A DNA stretch of 46,327 nt from positions 1 to 46,327 of the IMG/VR virus record IMGVR_UViG_3300032523_002073; one strand, 5' to 3'. This DNA comes from a virus. Shown piece by piece: positions 26,955-35,758 of this stretch (positions are counted from its first letter, which is position 1; every line of letters begins with the position of its first letter). The notes beneath the pieces are model-generated. The model saw nothing but the letters and a program-made list of their open reading frames with translations, searched no databases and was not told the DNA's origin. A program made the position numbers and the translations under genes.

Positions 26955-27512
26955 ATGGCCGAAGCAACGCACCAACAAATCACCACCTCGTTGCCGGGAG
27001 AAGAGCCTTTTATCGGTGATCTTTCTGAAGGAGAGATTTGTATCAATGTTGCGGATGGTAGGATATGGTCCGGGGACGGAATCGGCACCCCAATAGAACT
27101 TGGAGGAGCTGTGAAAAGCTCGCCAATGGGACAGTTACTCACCTCCAACTATTTGGACGTGGACGTAACTTCAGCCGATAACCTTCCTATCGCCAATACC
27201 AACTCCCTAGATATCCCTCCAGGGTTTTATAGAGAACAGCGCATTTTCCTCCGGTTTACTCAGACTCCACTACAAAACTTTCAAACTTACTTTGACTACC
27301 CAATTAATTGGGGAGTTGACGCTAGCTGGAAGTTTGGAACGTCAGTGATTACTTGGGGAGGGGATATAGACCAGCTTAATTTCGGAGCTGATAATCCCAT
27401 AGATTTCTACAGAGCCCAAGGAAGAAAAATCCTTGTAGAACTAAGCTCTTTCGGCCCCTCTGCAGAGTGGATCGGAAGGCTTCTTTGGGTTAGTTCAATA
27501 CCTGGGACATAG
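26955..27512 (+). CDS. Tail-fibre adaptor-like protein
   Basis: From the ATG at 26955 (the frame opens with an implausible TTG six bases earlier) the protein has 185 residues. The N-terminal part carries LPGEEPFIGDLSEGEICIN followed by VADGRIWSGDGIGTPIELGG, a very common fibre-start pattern of P-x-x-x-L-x-x-G-E with a beta-hairpin and a GG end. The C-terminal 110 residues are beta-rich with two Trp-Gly motifs. It probably connects the giant fibre downstream to the baseplate or forms a short fibre. It is separated from that fibre by 11 nt and is divergent from the baseplate operon. No ribosome site is obvious. Confidence 0.65.
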   Translation: MAEATHQQITTSLPGEEPFIGDLSEGEICINVADGRIWSGDGIGTPIELGGAVKSSPMGQLLTSNYLDVDVTSADNLPIANTNSLDIPPGFYREQRIFLRFTQTPLQNFQTYFDYPINWGVDASWKFGTSVITWGGDIDQLNFGADNPIDFYRAQGRKILVELSSFGPSAEWIGRLLWVSSIPGT

Positions 27513-27523
27513 AATTTTTTACC

Positions 27524-30500
27524 ATGTTAGATAAGATTCAGTTTCAAAACGGAACAATTGTAAACAAAGAATATCTTAATGAGACGCAGAAAGGCTCAAG
27601 TTTTTCTGCTGGAGCTCGTGAAGCATATTATGCCGAACCCACAGACTCTGAGCAGGCTGGGTGGAAAATTGGCCAACGAGATAGCCTAAAAGACTGGGAA
27701 ATTGCCGATCCTCGTGAAGATAACGAGTCGGCGGTGGGCCGTCTTGCCCACGATGGCATTGTTCTAAACTCCTACAACCCAACCACTGGGGTGAAAGTAT
27801 GGGGCCCTCCGGCGCTTGCTGAGACAAGCCAAGGAAGCGGGGTGTATGGAGTATGGGTAGAGGCAGGAAGTATTGTATTAAGTGATGGCCTTCCTATCTC
27901 GTGGGGGGTTCAACTTATACAGCTATTAAGCGGCGCGGAGGTAAACTATATTTTCCTTGATGAGCAGAGTGCTAAGGATGATGTCGCTGGTAACTCAGCA
28001 GTAGGACTCTCTATCGGATCCTCGCTGCCTTCAGTATCGCAGCCTCACATCCCTCTCGCTAAAATCACTCTGAATGCAGACGGGAGCTCACTAGATACAG
28101 ACGAGGACGGGAGCGTAGTTGGAGCGGGGTATATAGACCTAAGACCTGGGCTCTATATTGGCAATTTAAACACGTACCCCCGGACTCTTCGTAACACTCA
28201 GATTAAAAATGACTCGTATGGAGCAAAGAGCTGGGAAAGAGTAATTGCCGACACATCCAATGGTTCTTTAATTGTCTCTCTTCCATCAGTCCCTACGGAC
28301 TCGGATCGCATTGCTGTTGTTGATATTTCTGGGAGTTTTGATCGTTATCCTATCATTGTCCGCCCAGGTGGAGATACAAAAATCAATGGGTCCGTGGATG
28401 ACTGGATTATTAATATCAAAGATGCCCATCTTGAACTTTTTTATCATGGGGCAACTTCTCAATGGAAGTTTGAAGAGACTCCAGGAGGCGATTGCTCTCC
28501 CGTCCATGGTACTTTCTTAAGCTGCGGGGGCAGAGAGTTCATCGGCCAAAGACTCGCTACAGAGTGCCCTGACGGAACAACTATCCCCGCCACCTACCCC
28601 GACCCTCCTGAGGGCTCATATCGTTACGAGGCTTCTACCTCTAAATGCTATAAAGAGTTTTATCCTACAGTTGCTGTTTATGCAGACGGACAAGGAGGGC
28701 TGATTAAGGTCCAAAATGCACCGAGATGTGACCGACTTGGAGCGTCTATAGCTCCCGATGTTAAAAATATAATCTATGTAGACCCCGCCACCGGCGACGA
28801 TTCAATCTCAAATAATGGGTTTAATACTGTTGTTCCTTTTCGGTCTATTGAACGGGCGTTAATCGAGGCGGTACGTGAGAGCCGTAGAGCTGGTCAGTAC
28901 AATGATCGATACGACCGGATGGTGATTGAGCTCGCCCCAGGTGATTATTATGTAGACAATTCTCCAGGAGGCGGAAGTACTCCAGGGCTTACAGCGAGTA
29001 CTGGGCTTGTTCAAAGAGTCGAAACTGGGTTCAAGATTCTTACTAGGGAGCAAGCTGATAGGGCTCTTGTAATTCAAATAGATTCTCTTAACCCCACGTC
29101 TCCTCAACCTCCCAGAGCTTTTAATCTAGGGCGGATAATTTATTCTCAGAGTGGAGGAGTGGGGAATATCGTAAGAGTAGAGAAGGATAGCCTTACCTCC
29201 TCGATATGGAAAATTACTCTCGAGTACGTGAGAGGAGGTTTTGCGGTAAATGACAAGCTTTTTTATGATAGTTTGTCTCTTATCAATCCCGTCGGAGGAG
29301 GACTAGTAGTCCCCAGGGGTATTTCAATAAACGGAGTGGATTTGAGAAAAGTAAGAGTGAGGCCAATGTATGTACCTCAACTTAATCCTATCCAAGAAGA
29401 AGTACAAAGAGAAAAAAGTAGCATATTCAAAGTAACGGGCGGTAGTTATATTTCTCTAATTACATTTACTGATAATCCTCAAGTGGCCCGGAGTCATAAC
29501 ACTCTAAGCTGTGTAGGGTTCGCGTCTCAATCCGAGATAAACGGCGGGGACGTAGAAACCTCTTACTATGCAAAAATCAATGGGTTGTTTGGTCAGTATG
29601 ATAACTGGGGAGCTGAAGGGCTCGAGGCAATTAGCGCTGAGACTACAATTGTTGCTCCAGTATATGACTCTAAGAGCCTCCGAGCTACTGATGCTGAAGA
29701 GAACCAAACTGGAATTCCTCTAAGTGACTCTCGCGCATCGTCCTCAGTAGTCTACCCAGGAGCCACCAAAATCCGCAACAGAATTTCTGGGGACCAAAGA
29801 GCATTCGATTTACCGGATATTAACTCTACAAGATCCTCATCTCCTTACGTATTTAACTGCTCCGTTAGATCAATTTTTGGTCTTAGCGGGTTACACGCTG
29901 ATGGAGCCTTAGTTGCTGGGTTCAAGTCAATGGTAACAGCCAACTTCACCCAAGTATCACTTCAAACAGACCCCACTTGTTTTACTGATGGAGCTTACTA
30001 TCTAGACCCCCCTGTTAACAAAAATGCTGGTGATGGAAAGCAATACCGCCCATGCCCTCCCGACCCATTCAAATACCGCCACTTTGGTTTCAAAGGTAGC
30101 AATAATGCTACAATTCAAATCGTTAGTTGCTTTGTTATTGGTAACGCAGACCATTTTATCTCAGAAAGTGGCGGGGATCTATCAATCACAAACTCCTGCT
30201 CTGATTTTGGAGATGTTTCTCTTCATTCAGTGGGGTATAAGACTAGGTCTTTCAGCCAAGACGAAGGAGTACCGACAGATTTATACGGTGGCACTAAGAT
30301 CCTAGAAGTTATTCCACCAAAACCCCTCTCATATATCTCCCCTGGAGCCGGAATTAGTCCAACTCTGATAGATACAGAAATTAACACTGGGTTGGTATTA
30401 GAGTATACTAAAACAAAAGACTGGTATGTGGCCAATTCGCCAAATGCTATACCACCGAACCTTATAAGAATATACTTTACAGGCTCTAGCTCAACCACTC

Positions 30501-32689
30501 CGTTAACGGCAACCACCAATGTTCCCTCATCGGCTAAGATGGGGTTCGGTCAGTTTTCGTTCACAAAGAAAAAAGCCGATGGCTCCTACGAGCTATCCGG
30601 AGGGAATGTAAAAGTAAACAGAAAGAGAATCTTTGTTAAAGGGTTTAATGAAGACGGTGACTCTATTCTTTATACTGGGGATATTCAATTAGCTACTTCG
30701 TCAACCTCCCCCGGATTTGAGTATTTAGACGATGAGTCTAAAATCTTTGTGTGGGATGCTCAGCAATCATGCTGGTATTTAAACGTAAAAACCTCACAAA
30801 TAACCGAAGAGAGTACTGATACTGACTCTGATGGGTATCTTCTTAAGAAATTTGATTATGCCTTCCGTTACAAAATTATATCTACTCCAGTTGGAAGCCA
30901 AGTATTTTACAGGACGTTGGACTTTATGTTCCAGCGAGCAGCTCTAACAACCATCCGTGGAATAGATAGAAGAAAATCGGATGATAGGGTGTATAGAATC
31001 GTATTCCAAGGCTTTGAAAAAGCTTTTGGAATGAGAAGACCACAGAATTTTTATATCTTAGAAAAGCAACTTGGAGTGACTGGATACCCTCTCAATGGAA
31101 GTTCAGCACTTCAAGAAGACCCTCTTACAATTTCACAAATCCGAGACTACGACGAGGTCTTCGATCCAGCCTCTTACAAGAAAAGACTGGAGGAAAAGCG
31201 GGCATCTGACGGTAAGTTTGTAGCGTATCTTACACAGGGCTCCCAGGCCCGCAAAGTAGCAGCTGGAGAACTCTACCCCGCCATTGATTCTGATGAGCCG
31301 GAAACTACTGCAGACCCAACCAACTCTATTACTAGAGAAGCGCTTGTTGAGATGGCGGCTCGTCCTGGAGTCCATTTGAGCCGAGCTATCGAACCCGCAC
31401 TCGACCCAATTTCGCTTAAGGTCCGTTCTACATCTACATCTTCGGGGATCTTAATCGGTCTACGTAGGCCCTCTATTATCCGCGCGTCGGGCCACACTTG
31501 GGAATGGACAGGGTACCTTAACTATGACACTGCTTTCCCAACCTTCCAAGGCGAGCCGCTAGAACAAGATTTTGCCCTGGGTAAGATTATTGTTGAGACT
31601 AAGGGGGGTAAGGTATATGCAACTGGCATGAATGAAGAAGGTAGTTTCTACATTGGAACCACAGTCTTCGATCTGAGAACAGGAGAGCAGTTTGCTATCC
31701 CACTCGAGGCAGATAATGAACCAGGTTCTGTAACCAACCAAGTTTTTAATAGTGTTGTTATTAAATCTAGTTTGGCTCTGAATGACGGAGCGGGGATGTA
31801 TTTTGGAAATGATACTAATATATATTTTGATTCTACAACATCTTTTAATACTACTACCGGGCCGATTACGGCTGGGCAAAGTCCATTACCTGACGTGTAT
31901 GCTACTACGGCTAGAGCTGGTCTGGTTCAACTGGCGGACGATACAGTAATTAGAGGGGCGGGAGGAAATGGGAATAAAGGTATTGCAGATAACGCTGTTG
32001 TTACTGCATCATCCCTATCAAAAGAACTTAATGTTAGATTTGATAATAGTCTTGCTGCTGGAACCGGCGTTTATGTAACTGAGTCCTCAGTTGAGTTACC
32101 CGGGGGCGATCCGTCTGACATAGCAGATAATGTTCTTCAGTTTAGAGTGGGTATTGGGCTACCTAATAACTCGGATAGCGTTGCATTTAATGGTATTAGG
32201 ATCGGTAGTGAAGACGGTCAATTGATAAGATCTATCGTCAACAGCACTACCGGAGTAAATTTTGGCACAGCTTCTTCGGACGAAAAGTTAGTTACCGAAA
32301 AAGCTCTTGTAAGTTATTTAAAGACCCGCCCACTTATTCTTGTGATGCCCGTAGGACCTAATGGTGGGGGGTTTAATGGTGATGTGCATATAGCTGATAG
32401 GATTGTCAATAATGTAGCTTCGGGGGCTTTGTATCCTGTGGGGCAAGTTCTTAGATTGGTTAGAAGATCGTCGGTGTTCACCGGAGTTGCTCCTAGTTTA
32501 AGTACGACAACAAGGACATATATTAGTATAGGTAATTACGTATCAGCAGTTAATTTTTCCGCAGGAAGTTCTTCTACGGAGTTCAATAGTTCTACCGATG
32601 ATGTGGTTTGGACATACATAAATAACGGTACAAGGTTTGAAATACAACTGCCGAGATTAGGTACTACTGCAGGACCATTCGTGCCCTAG
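27524..32689 (+). CDS. Giant tail fibre protein (1721 aa)
   Basis: The N-terminal part begins MLDKIQFQNGTI and resembles a fibre anchor. Around residues 415-485 it has the cyanophage fibre signature YVDPATGDDS, then VPFRSIERALIEAVRESRR and VIELAPGDYYVDN, suggesting a beta-helical pectin-lyase-like shaft. A Cys-rich segment (residues about 325-385: CSPVHGTFLSCGGREF, CPDGTT, SKCYKEF) resembles the Cys units in the spike protein. Near residue 1459, ARAGLVQLADDTVIRG and later AVVTASSLSKEL are phage tail-fibre repeats. It is a receptor-binding or baseplate-attached fibre. Neighbouring genes encode the adaptor upstream and the oxygenase-like protein downstream. Confidence 0.85.
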   Translation: MLDKIQFQNGTIVNKEYLNETQKGSSFSAGAREAYYAEPTDSEQAGWKIGQRDSLKDWEIADPREDNESAVGRLAHDGIVLNSYNPTTGVKVWGPPALAETSQGSGVYGVWVEAGSIVLSDGLPISWGVQLIQLLSGAEVNYIFLDEQSAKDDVAGNSAVGLSIGSSLPSVSQPHIPLAKITLNADGSSLDTDEDGSVVGAGYIDLRPGLYIGNLNTYPRTLRNTQIKNDSYGAKSWERVIADTSNGSLIVSLPSVPTDSDRIAVVDISGSFDRYPIIVRPGGDTKINGSVDDWIINIKDAHLELFYHGATSQWKFEETPGGDCSPVHGTFLSCGGREFIGQRLATECPDGTTIPATYPDPPEGSYRYEASTSKCYKEFYPTVAVYADGQGGLIKVQNAPRCDRLGASIAPDVKNIIYVDPATGDDSISNNGFNTVVPFRSIERALIEAVRESRRAGQYNDRYDRMVIELAPGDYYVDNSPGGGSTPGLTASTGLVQRVETGFKILTREQADRALVIQIDSLNPTSPQPPRAFNLGRIIYSQSGGVGNIVRVEKDSLTSSIWKITLEYVRGGFAVNDKLFYDSLSLINPVGGGLVVPRGISINGVDLRKVRVRPMYVPQLNPIQEEVQREKSSIFKVTGGSYISLITFTDNPQVARSHNTLSCVGFASQSEINGGDVETSYYAKINGLFGQYDNWGAEGLEAISAETTIVAPVYDSKSLRATDAEENQTGIPLSDSRASSSVVYPGATKIRNRISGDQRAFDLPDINSTRSSSPYVFNCSVRSIFGLSGLHADGALVAGFKSMVTANFTQVSLQTDPTCFTDGAYYLDPPVNKNAGDGKQYRPCPPDPFKYRHFGFKGSNNATIQIVSCFVIGNADHFISESGGDLSITNSCSDFGDVSLHSVGYKTRSFSQDEGVPTDLYGGTKILEVIPPKPLSYISPGAGISPTLIDTEINTGLVLEYTKTKDWYVANSPNAIPPNLIRIYFTGSSSTTPLTATTNVPSSAKMGFGQFSFTKKKADGSYELSGGNVKVNRKRIFVKGFNEDGDSILYTGDIQLATSSTSPGFEYLDDESKIFVWDAQQSCWYLNVKTSQITEESTDTDSDGYLLKKFDYAFRYKIISTPVGSQVFYRTLDFMFQRAALTTIRGIDRRKSDDRVYRIVFQGFEKAFGMRRPQNFYILEKQLGVTGYPLNGSSALQEDPLTISQIRDYDEVFDPASYKKRLEEKRASDGKFVAYLTQGSQARKVAAGELYPAIDSDEPETTADPTNSITREALVEMAARPGVHLSRAIEPALDPISLKVRSTSTSSGILIGLRRPSIIRASGHTWEWTGYLNYDTAFPTFQGEPLEQDFALGKIIVETKGGKVYATGMNEEGSFYIGTTVFDLRTGEQFAIPLEADNEPGSVTNQVFNSVVIKSSLALNDGAGMYFGNDTNIYFDSTTSFNTTTGPITAGQSPLPDVYATTARAGLVQLADDTVIRGAGGNGNKGIADNAVVTASSLSKELNVRFDNSLAAGTGVYVTESSVELPGGDPSDIADNVLQFRVGIGLPNNSDSVAFNGIRIGSEDGQLIRSIVNSTTGVNFGTASSDEKLVTEKALVSYLKTRPLILVMPVGPNGGGFNGDVHIADRIVNNVASGALYPVGQVLRLVRRSSVFTGVAPSLSTTTRTYISIGNYVSAVNFSAGSSSTEFNSSTDDVVWTYINNGTRFEIQLPRLGTTAGPFVP

Positions 32690-32691
32690 CT

Positions 32692-33207
32692 ATGAGTAAA
32701 AAGTTGTTTTATAGAGTAAAAATTATAGACAATTACGTAACTAACGTAAAAGAAATATTAAATGAAATATTTAATCATCCTCCCGAAGCGTTTAAACATA
32801 GGTTTGATGGGCTAGAGATATATAAGTTCAATACCTTATGTGGTAAAGGAGCAACAATGTGCACTATGATGTACAATTCATTCTCCGATAAACTTAAAAC
32901 CCTTTGCCTTAAAACCGTAGACTTTGGGAGCTTTCCAAAACCCACCGAAATAGCAATAAATAAGTACCCTCCCGGCTCTTATTTAGGAAAACACAAAGAC
33001 GGTACTGGGGGGTACTGGAAATTTCAGCTTATATTTCTTAAATCTGCATCATCTCACTTCGTATGGTATGATGAGAATGACAATCCGAATCAAATAGAAG
33101 AAATTCCTGGAAGAATGGTAGAGATGCCAGTTAATATCACCCATGAAAGTACACCGCTATCTCCCGGTGAGGAAGATAAGTACAGCATGGTTTTTATTTG
33201 GAAATAA
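32692..33207 (+). CDS. 2-oxoglutarate/Fe(II) oxygenase-like protein
   Basis: The 171-residue protein has a likely iron triad H101-x-D103 (GKHKDGTGG) and H151 (ITHEST), with strands EIAINKYPPGSYL before and YSMVFIW after, the layout of prolyl-hydroxylase-like double-stranded beta helix proteins. The usual distal Arg for 2-oxoglutarate is not clear; Lys163 may substitute. It would hydroxylate an amino acid or base, or act without catalysis. It starts 2 nt after the giant fibre stop. This position suggests that a fibre residue is a possible substrate, but that is inference only. DNA alkylation repair or Lys/Pro hydroxylation remain alternatives. Confidence 0.6.
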   Translation: MSKKLFYRVKIIDNYVTNVKEILNEIFNHPPEAFKHRFDGLEIYKFNTLCGKGATMCTMMYNSFSDKLKTLCLKTVDFGSFPKPTEIAINKYPPGSYLGKHKDGTGGYWKFQLIFLKSASSHFVWYDENDNPNQIEEIPGRMVEMPVNITHESTPLSPGEEDKYSMVFIWK

Positions 33208-33225
33208 CAGAGTTGAAAGACTCAC

Positions 33226-33708
33226 ATGAAATCAATTAAAATGAAAAAAATCATCTTATTTAATGCAAAGTCAGGCGAATTACTCGGATCTTTTGAATCT
33301 GAAAATTTTGATGTAAATGGCATCGATAAAACCGTAATTTCTTATAAAGAAGTTGAGATGTCAGAAACAGAATTTTGGCAGGGAAATTACACTACCGGAA
33401 AAATATACAATAGTTCAGAAATAAAAATTGTCACTCAACAAACCCTGCGTGATAACGCAATTGAAAAAATTTATTCAAAGTATTTCTACATAGACCAAAT
33501 AAAAATCATCGTCGAGCAACTAAAGTCCTCGGTAGCTCGCGAAAATCAAACAGAAAACTTTAAAAATATGACAGAATTTATAGATGAAGTAAGAAAAGAA
33601 TACCATTTAAAAAAAGAGGCGTACTCTTCAAACCCTGAAGCCTTTATCTGGGTGTCTGACGAAGAAGCCCAAGAATCTATAAAAAATCGCTATGAAGGAC
33701 TCATTTAA
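33226..33708 (+). CDS. Small unknown protein downstream of the fibre cluster
   Basis: The 160-residue product could start at 33226 or at the second ATG at 33241 (MKKIILF); neither has a clear ribosome site. Residues 1-65 are beta-type with the start KIILFNAKSGELLGSFESEN, and the rest is a long charged helix (about 75-140) with LRDNAIEKIYSKYFYIDQIK. This layout, beta head and helical tail, resembles tail fibre assembly chaperones, and the gene sits close behind the fibre, so a chaperone role is a fair guess. The gene is AT-rich and lysine-rich compared with the fibre gene, a possible sign of transfer. Confidence 0.5.
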   Translation: MKSIKMKKIILFNAKSGELLGSFESENFDVNGIDKTVISYKEVEMSETEFWQGNYTTGKIYNSSEIKIVTQQTLRDNAIEKIYSKYFYIDQIKIIVEQLKSSVARENQTENFKNMTEFIDEVRKEYHLKKEAYSSNPEAFIWVSDEEAQESIKNRYEGLI

Positions 33709-33711
33709 TCA

Positions 33712-34017
33712 ATGCAAGTTAGGTTCTCTAAGTCTCCTTTAGGTAAACGAGCTCGGGCCCCTCGATGGTGGGGAAGATTCGCCGAACTTCTTCCCTCTTT
33801 CCCAGCTCCATGGCTCGAACCTCGCTCCTGGACTGTGGCCCTTGCCGAGCAGTGGATAAACTCAGTTCCTTCTAAATGCCCTTTCGAGCGGCAAATTTGG
33901 TTTGGCGAGCGCCTCGTTCTTTACATCCCGCCACTCTGCCCACTCAACCCCTTCTCCTCTCAGCTCTACAAAATCCGCCTTCGGGCCCAAACCTACCTCG
34001 CTTCAATAAAAGATTAA
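33712..34017 (+). CDS. Conserved-looking small protein of unknown function
   Basis: The 101-residue protein begins MQVRFSKSPLGKRARAPRWWG. It is Trp/Pro/Arg-rich with a core ALAEQWINSVPSKCPFERQIWFG followed by LVLYIPPLCPLNP and a terminal helix of the YKIRLRAQTYL kind. I have the impression that similar short proteins with 'CPFERQ' and 'PPLCPLNP' blocks occur in cyanophages, but no function is known to me. Two cysteines in conserved-looking positions could bind metal. It starts 3 nt after the previous stop. Codon use differs sharply from that AT-rich neighbour. Confidence 0.55.
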   Translation: MQVRFSKSPLGKRARAPRWWGRFAELLPSFPAPWLEPRSWTVALAEQWINSVPSKCPFERQIWFGERLVLYIPPLCPLNPFSSQLYKIRLRAQTYLASIKD

Positions 34018-34033
34018 AGATTGTTACTGGGGG

Positions 34034-34062
34034 TTGACAAAGCCCAACCTCCATGGTAGAAT
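34034..34062 (+). promoter_or_regulatory. Sigma70-type promoter upstream of the 312-aa gene
   Basis: TTGACA (34034-34039), a 17-nt spacer and TAGAAT (34057-34062). It has the same hexamers and spacing as those at 9486 and 41238, and the same 'TAGAATA' extension. Start of transcription is expected near 34069, leaving a leader of about 78 nt before the ATG at 34147. Confidence 0.85.
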
Positions 34063-34078
34063 AGTATCAAGTGAGCAA

Positions 34079-34107
34079 GCCGAGGAGGACCAAAAGTCCT
34101 CCGAGGC
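34079..34107 (+). promoter_or_regulatory. Structured 5' leader hairpin with tandem GA mismatch
   Basis: GGAGGAC (34084-34090) pairs with GTCCTCC (34096-34102) around CAAAA. The flanks GCC (34079-34081) and GGC (34105-34107) also pair, leaving a GA/GA internal mismatch of the sheared type. The hairpin is at the start of the transcript and could stabilise it or bind a regulator, including the gene product. Confidence 0.6.
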
Positions 34108-34146
34108 ACTTACCTAAGAGACCCTTACACAAGAGCACCAAACCAA

Positions 34147-35085
34147 ATGTCCGTAGCTACATTCTCTGTTACAACGATCGATCTGAGCACAAACTCTCCT
34201 CAGCTCGCTCCACTCGCAGGTCGTGAATACACCTCTGAGTATACTTCTTTGCCTAACGTCAACCTCCCCAAGGCGCTTCGTAAAGACCTCGATGTGATGT
34301 TCCAGTTCTTAACCGATGAAGAACTGCCACTCGATGAAAACACATTTTTAATCAAGTCTCGCGACGGAGTGTACTCTAGGCTCTTCGGCCCAGTACTCAA
34401 AGCCGGAGCAGAAGGCGTAGAGGGAACTGTTGATAATCAACTCTATATTCAGTGGGGCCCACGCTACCTTCACATCAACATGGTGAAAGGTGGGTTTACT
34501 ACCGTCTCTGGAAAAGAACTTGAGGCCGAGTTTGGCTCTTATAACTTCTCCGGGCGCGGAGAGGACCCCGCGTTGTTCATTAGCGTGGATACTGATGCCG
34601 GCCAACTCGTCCTTCCAGTGGCAGTACGTTTTACCGACTGGGAGAATCCTGTAGAGCCTAAAGCACTAAACGCTTTGCTCAAAAAGAAACCACAGGAAGT
34701 GCTAAGTCTGGTCCAGCAGATAACCCCCAAGGGTTCTGGTGGCGGCGGAAATCGCATCGAGGCTGATAGTGAAGTTGACTTTCGTGAGCTTGATGTTCAA
34801 GTCCCCTACGAAGTAATCAACTACTATCCATGTAAGACTTCTTACGGGCTTACGTACCGCATCTTGATTAACAACTTCCCAGAAGAAGGTAAAGTTGCAG
34901 GGGCTTGGGCACACAGCTCCATCCGCCCTCTCCTCTCCACCAAGCCGGAAATCACCCGGGAAAAGCCCGCTACTCTAACCTTGCGGTCTAAAGAGGAGCT
35001 TGACGGTGGCAAGATCCGTATCCGCTCTACTCTGCTCCTTTCACGCCAGGAAACTTCCGAGGAAGCGCTCAATCTAGATTTTTAA
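34147..35085 (+). CDS. Abundantly expressed unknown protein, possible ssDNA-binding protein
   Basis: The 312-residue protein starts MSVATFSVTTIDLS. I cannot assign a family. The N-terminal two thirds form an alpha/beta region with LYIQWGPRYLHINMVKGGFTT and a Lys/Pro-rich turn; a flexible GSGGGGNRIEADSE linker (near residues 197-210) separates a C-terminal beta domain (YRILINNFPEEGKV to KIRIRSTLLL) that could be an OB fold. The last residues are acidic (EEALNLDF), as in single-strand-binding proteins. A dedicated promoter, leader hairpin and terminator argue for strong, isolated, early expression, as expected for a binding protein. This function is a hypothesis. Confidence 0.6.
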   Translation: MSVATFSVTTIDLSTNSPQLAPLAGREYTSEYTSLPNVNLPKALRKDLDVMFQFLTDEELPLDENTFLIKSRDGVYSRLFGPVLKAGAEGVEGTVDNQLYIQWGPRYLHINMVKGGFTTVSGKELEAEFGSYNFSGRGEDPALFISVDTDAGQLVLPVAVRFTDWENPVEPKALNALLKKKPQEVLSLVQQITPKGSGGGGNRIEADSEVDFRELDVQVPYEVINYYPCKTSYGLTYRILINNFPEEGKVAGAWAHSSIRPLLSTKPEITREKPATLTLRSKEELDGGKIRIRSTLLLSRQETSEEALNLDF

Positions 35086-35113
35086 TTTAACCACAAAATC
35101 TTAATTACCTAAG

Positions 35114-35139
35114 GCTCCTCCCCGAGGAGCTTTTTTTTT
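35114..35139 (+). terminator. Rho-independent terminator
   Basis: GCTCCTC (35114-35120) pairs with GAGGAGC (35124-35130) around CCC and is followed by nine T residues (35131-35139). It lies 28 nt downstream of the stop codon at 35085 and closes the single-gene unit. Confidence 0.9.
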
Positions 35140-35176
35140 GAAGGTTTAAAGGAAGTATACATAGCGCATATTTCAT

Positions 35177-35683
35177 ATGGAGAATCAGTTACAAATCCCA
35201 GAAGGCTGGGGGGTAGGGGATTATGCTGAGTTGGGCAAAACTAAAAAAAACCTTGAGTTAGTCCAGCCGGGCCCTCAATCCGGTGAGGACGACTACCACT
35301 CAAAATATGTTGATCCGGAGGGGGAGTTTGGTGCGGCCAAAACACCTCCCCCCGAGCAGGTTTCTCATGCCAAATACTCTACTCCTGAAGGAGAGCCCGG
35401 GTATGATGTTGGCCAATTGCATATAGAACCTGGCGAGGTTATTGTGGAGCAGGGGGTTCAGCATCGCCGGCCGTATTACCTTGTCACCCACCCAGACAAT
35501 GAGTACTTCTACTCTGTCATTCCTAAGACAAAAAGTTCAACAAAGGAGTATAAAAGTCCGCATAAACGCACCCGATCTGAGGCTTTAGAACTGGCCTACA
35601 AAGTTCTCAATGCTACGTTGCCTTCTTCTATATCAGACCAGATGCACTACGTTTATCCAGAGGCGGAGATACCCATCCGTTAA
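35177..35683 (+). CDS. Unknown protein with PEGW motif and internal repeat
   Basis: The 168-residue protein starts MENQLQIPEGWGVGDYAELG, with a PEGW motif at residues 8-11. Residues 40-80 hold two copies of a unit, HSKYVDPEGEFG and HAKYSTPEGEPG, in a Pro/Glu/Gly-rich, probably disordered region. The C-terminal part is folded-looking with RRPYYLVTHPDNEYFYSVIP and a helix SEALELAYKVLNATLP. No catalytic motif is seen. It follows the terminator by 38 nt. PEGW also occurs near the N-terminus of the HNH gene at 37802 and the cytidylyltransferase-like gene at 44955. Function is unknown. Confidence 0.6.
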   Translation: MENQLQIPEGWGVGDYAELGKTKKNLELVQPGPQSGEDDYHSKYVDPEGEFGAAKTPPPEQVSHAKYSTPEGEPGYDVGQLHIEPGEVIVEQGVQHRRPYYLVTHPDNEYFYSVIPKTKSSTKEYKSPHKRTRSEALELAYKVLNATLPSSISDQMHYVYPEAEIPIR

Positions 35684-35693
35684 TAAAAGTGGC

Positions 35694-35709
35694 CACGGCC
35701 AGGGCCGTG
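35694..35709. repeat. GC-rich palindrome before the phosphoesterase gene
   Basis: CACGGCC (35694-35700) and GGCCGTG (35703-35709) are perfect complements with a 2-nt centre (AG). A TAGAAT box follows at 35725-35730, so this palindrome covers the place where a -35 would be (35702-35707 does not match TTGACA). An operator or activator site is possible. Confidence 0.5.
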
Positions 35710-35724
35710 TAAACCTGCTCATGA

Positions 35725-35730
35725 TAGAAT
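35725..35730 (+). promoter_or_regulatory. -10 box without a -35, upstream of the phosphoesterase gene
   Basis: ATGATAGAATAG repeats the 'TGATAGAATA' of the promoter at 41261, giving a TAGAAT -10. No -35 hexamer is present at 17 nt; the palindrome described above lies there. Transcription would start near 35737, about 22 nt before the GTG start. Confidence 0.5.
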
Positions 35731-35758
35731 AGAGAAAAGCAACCTCCCACCCCCCCCC

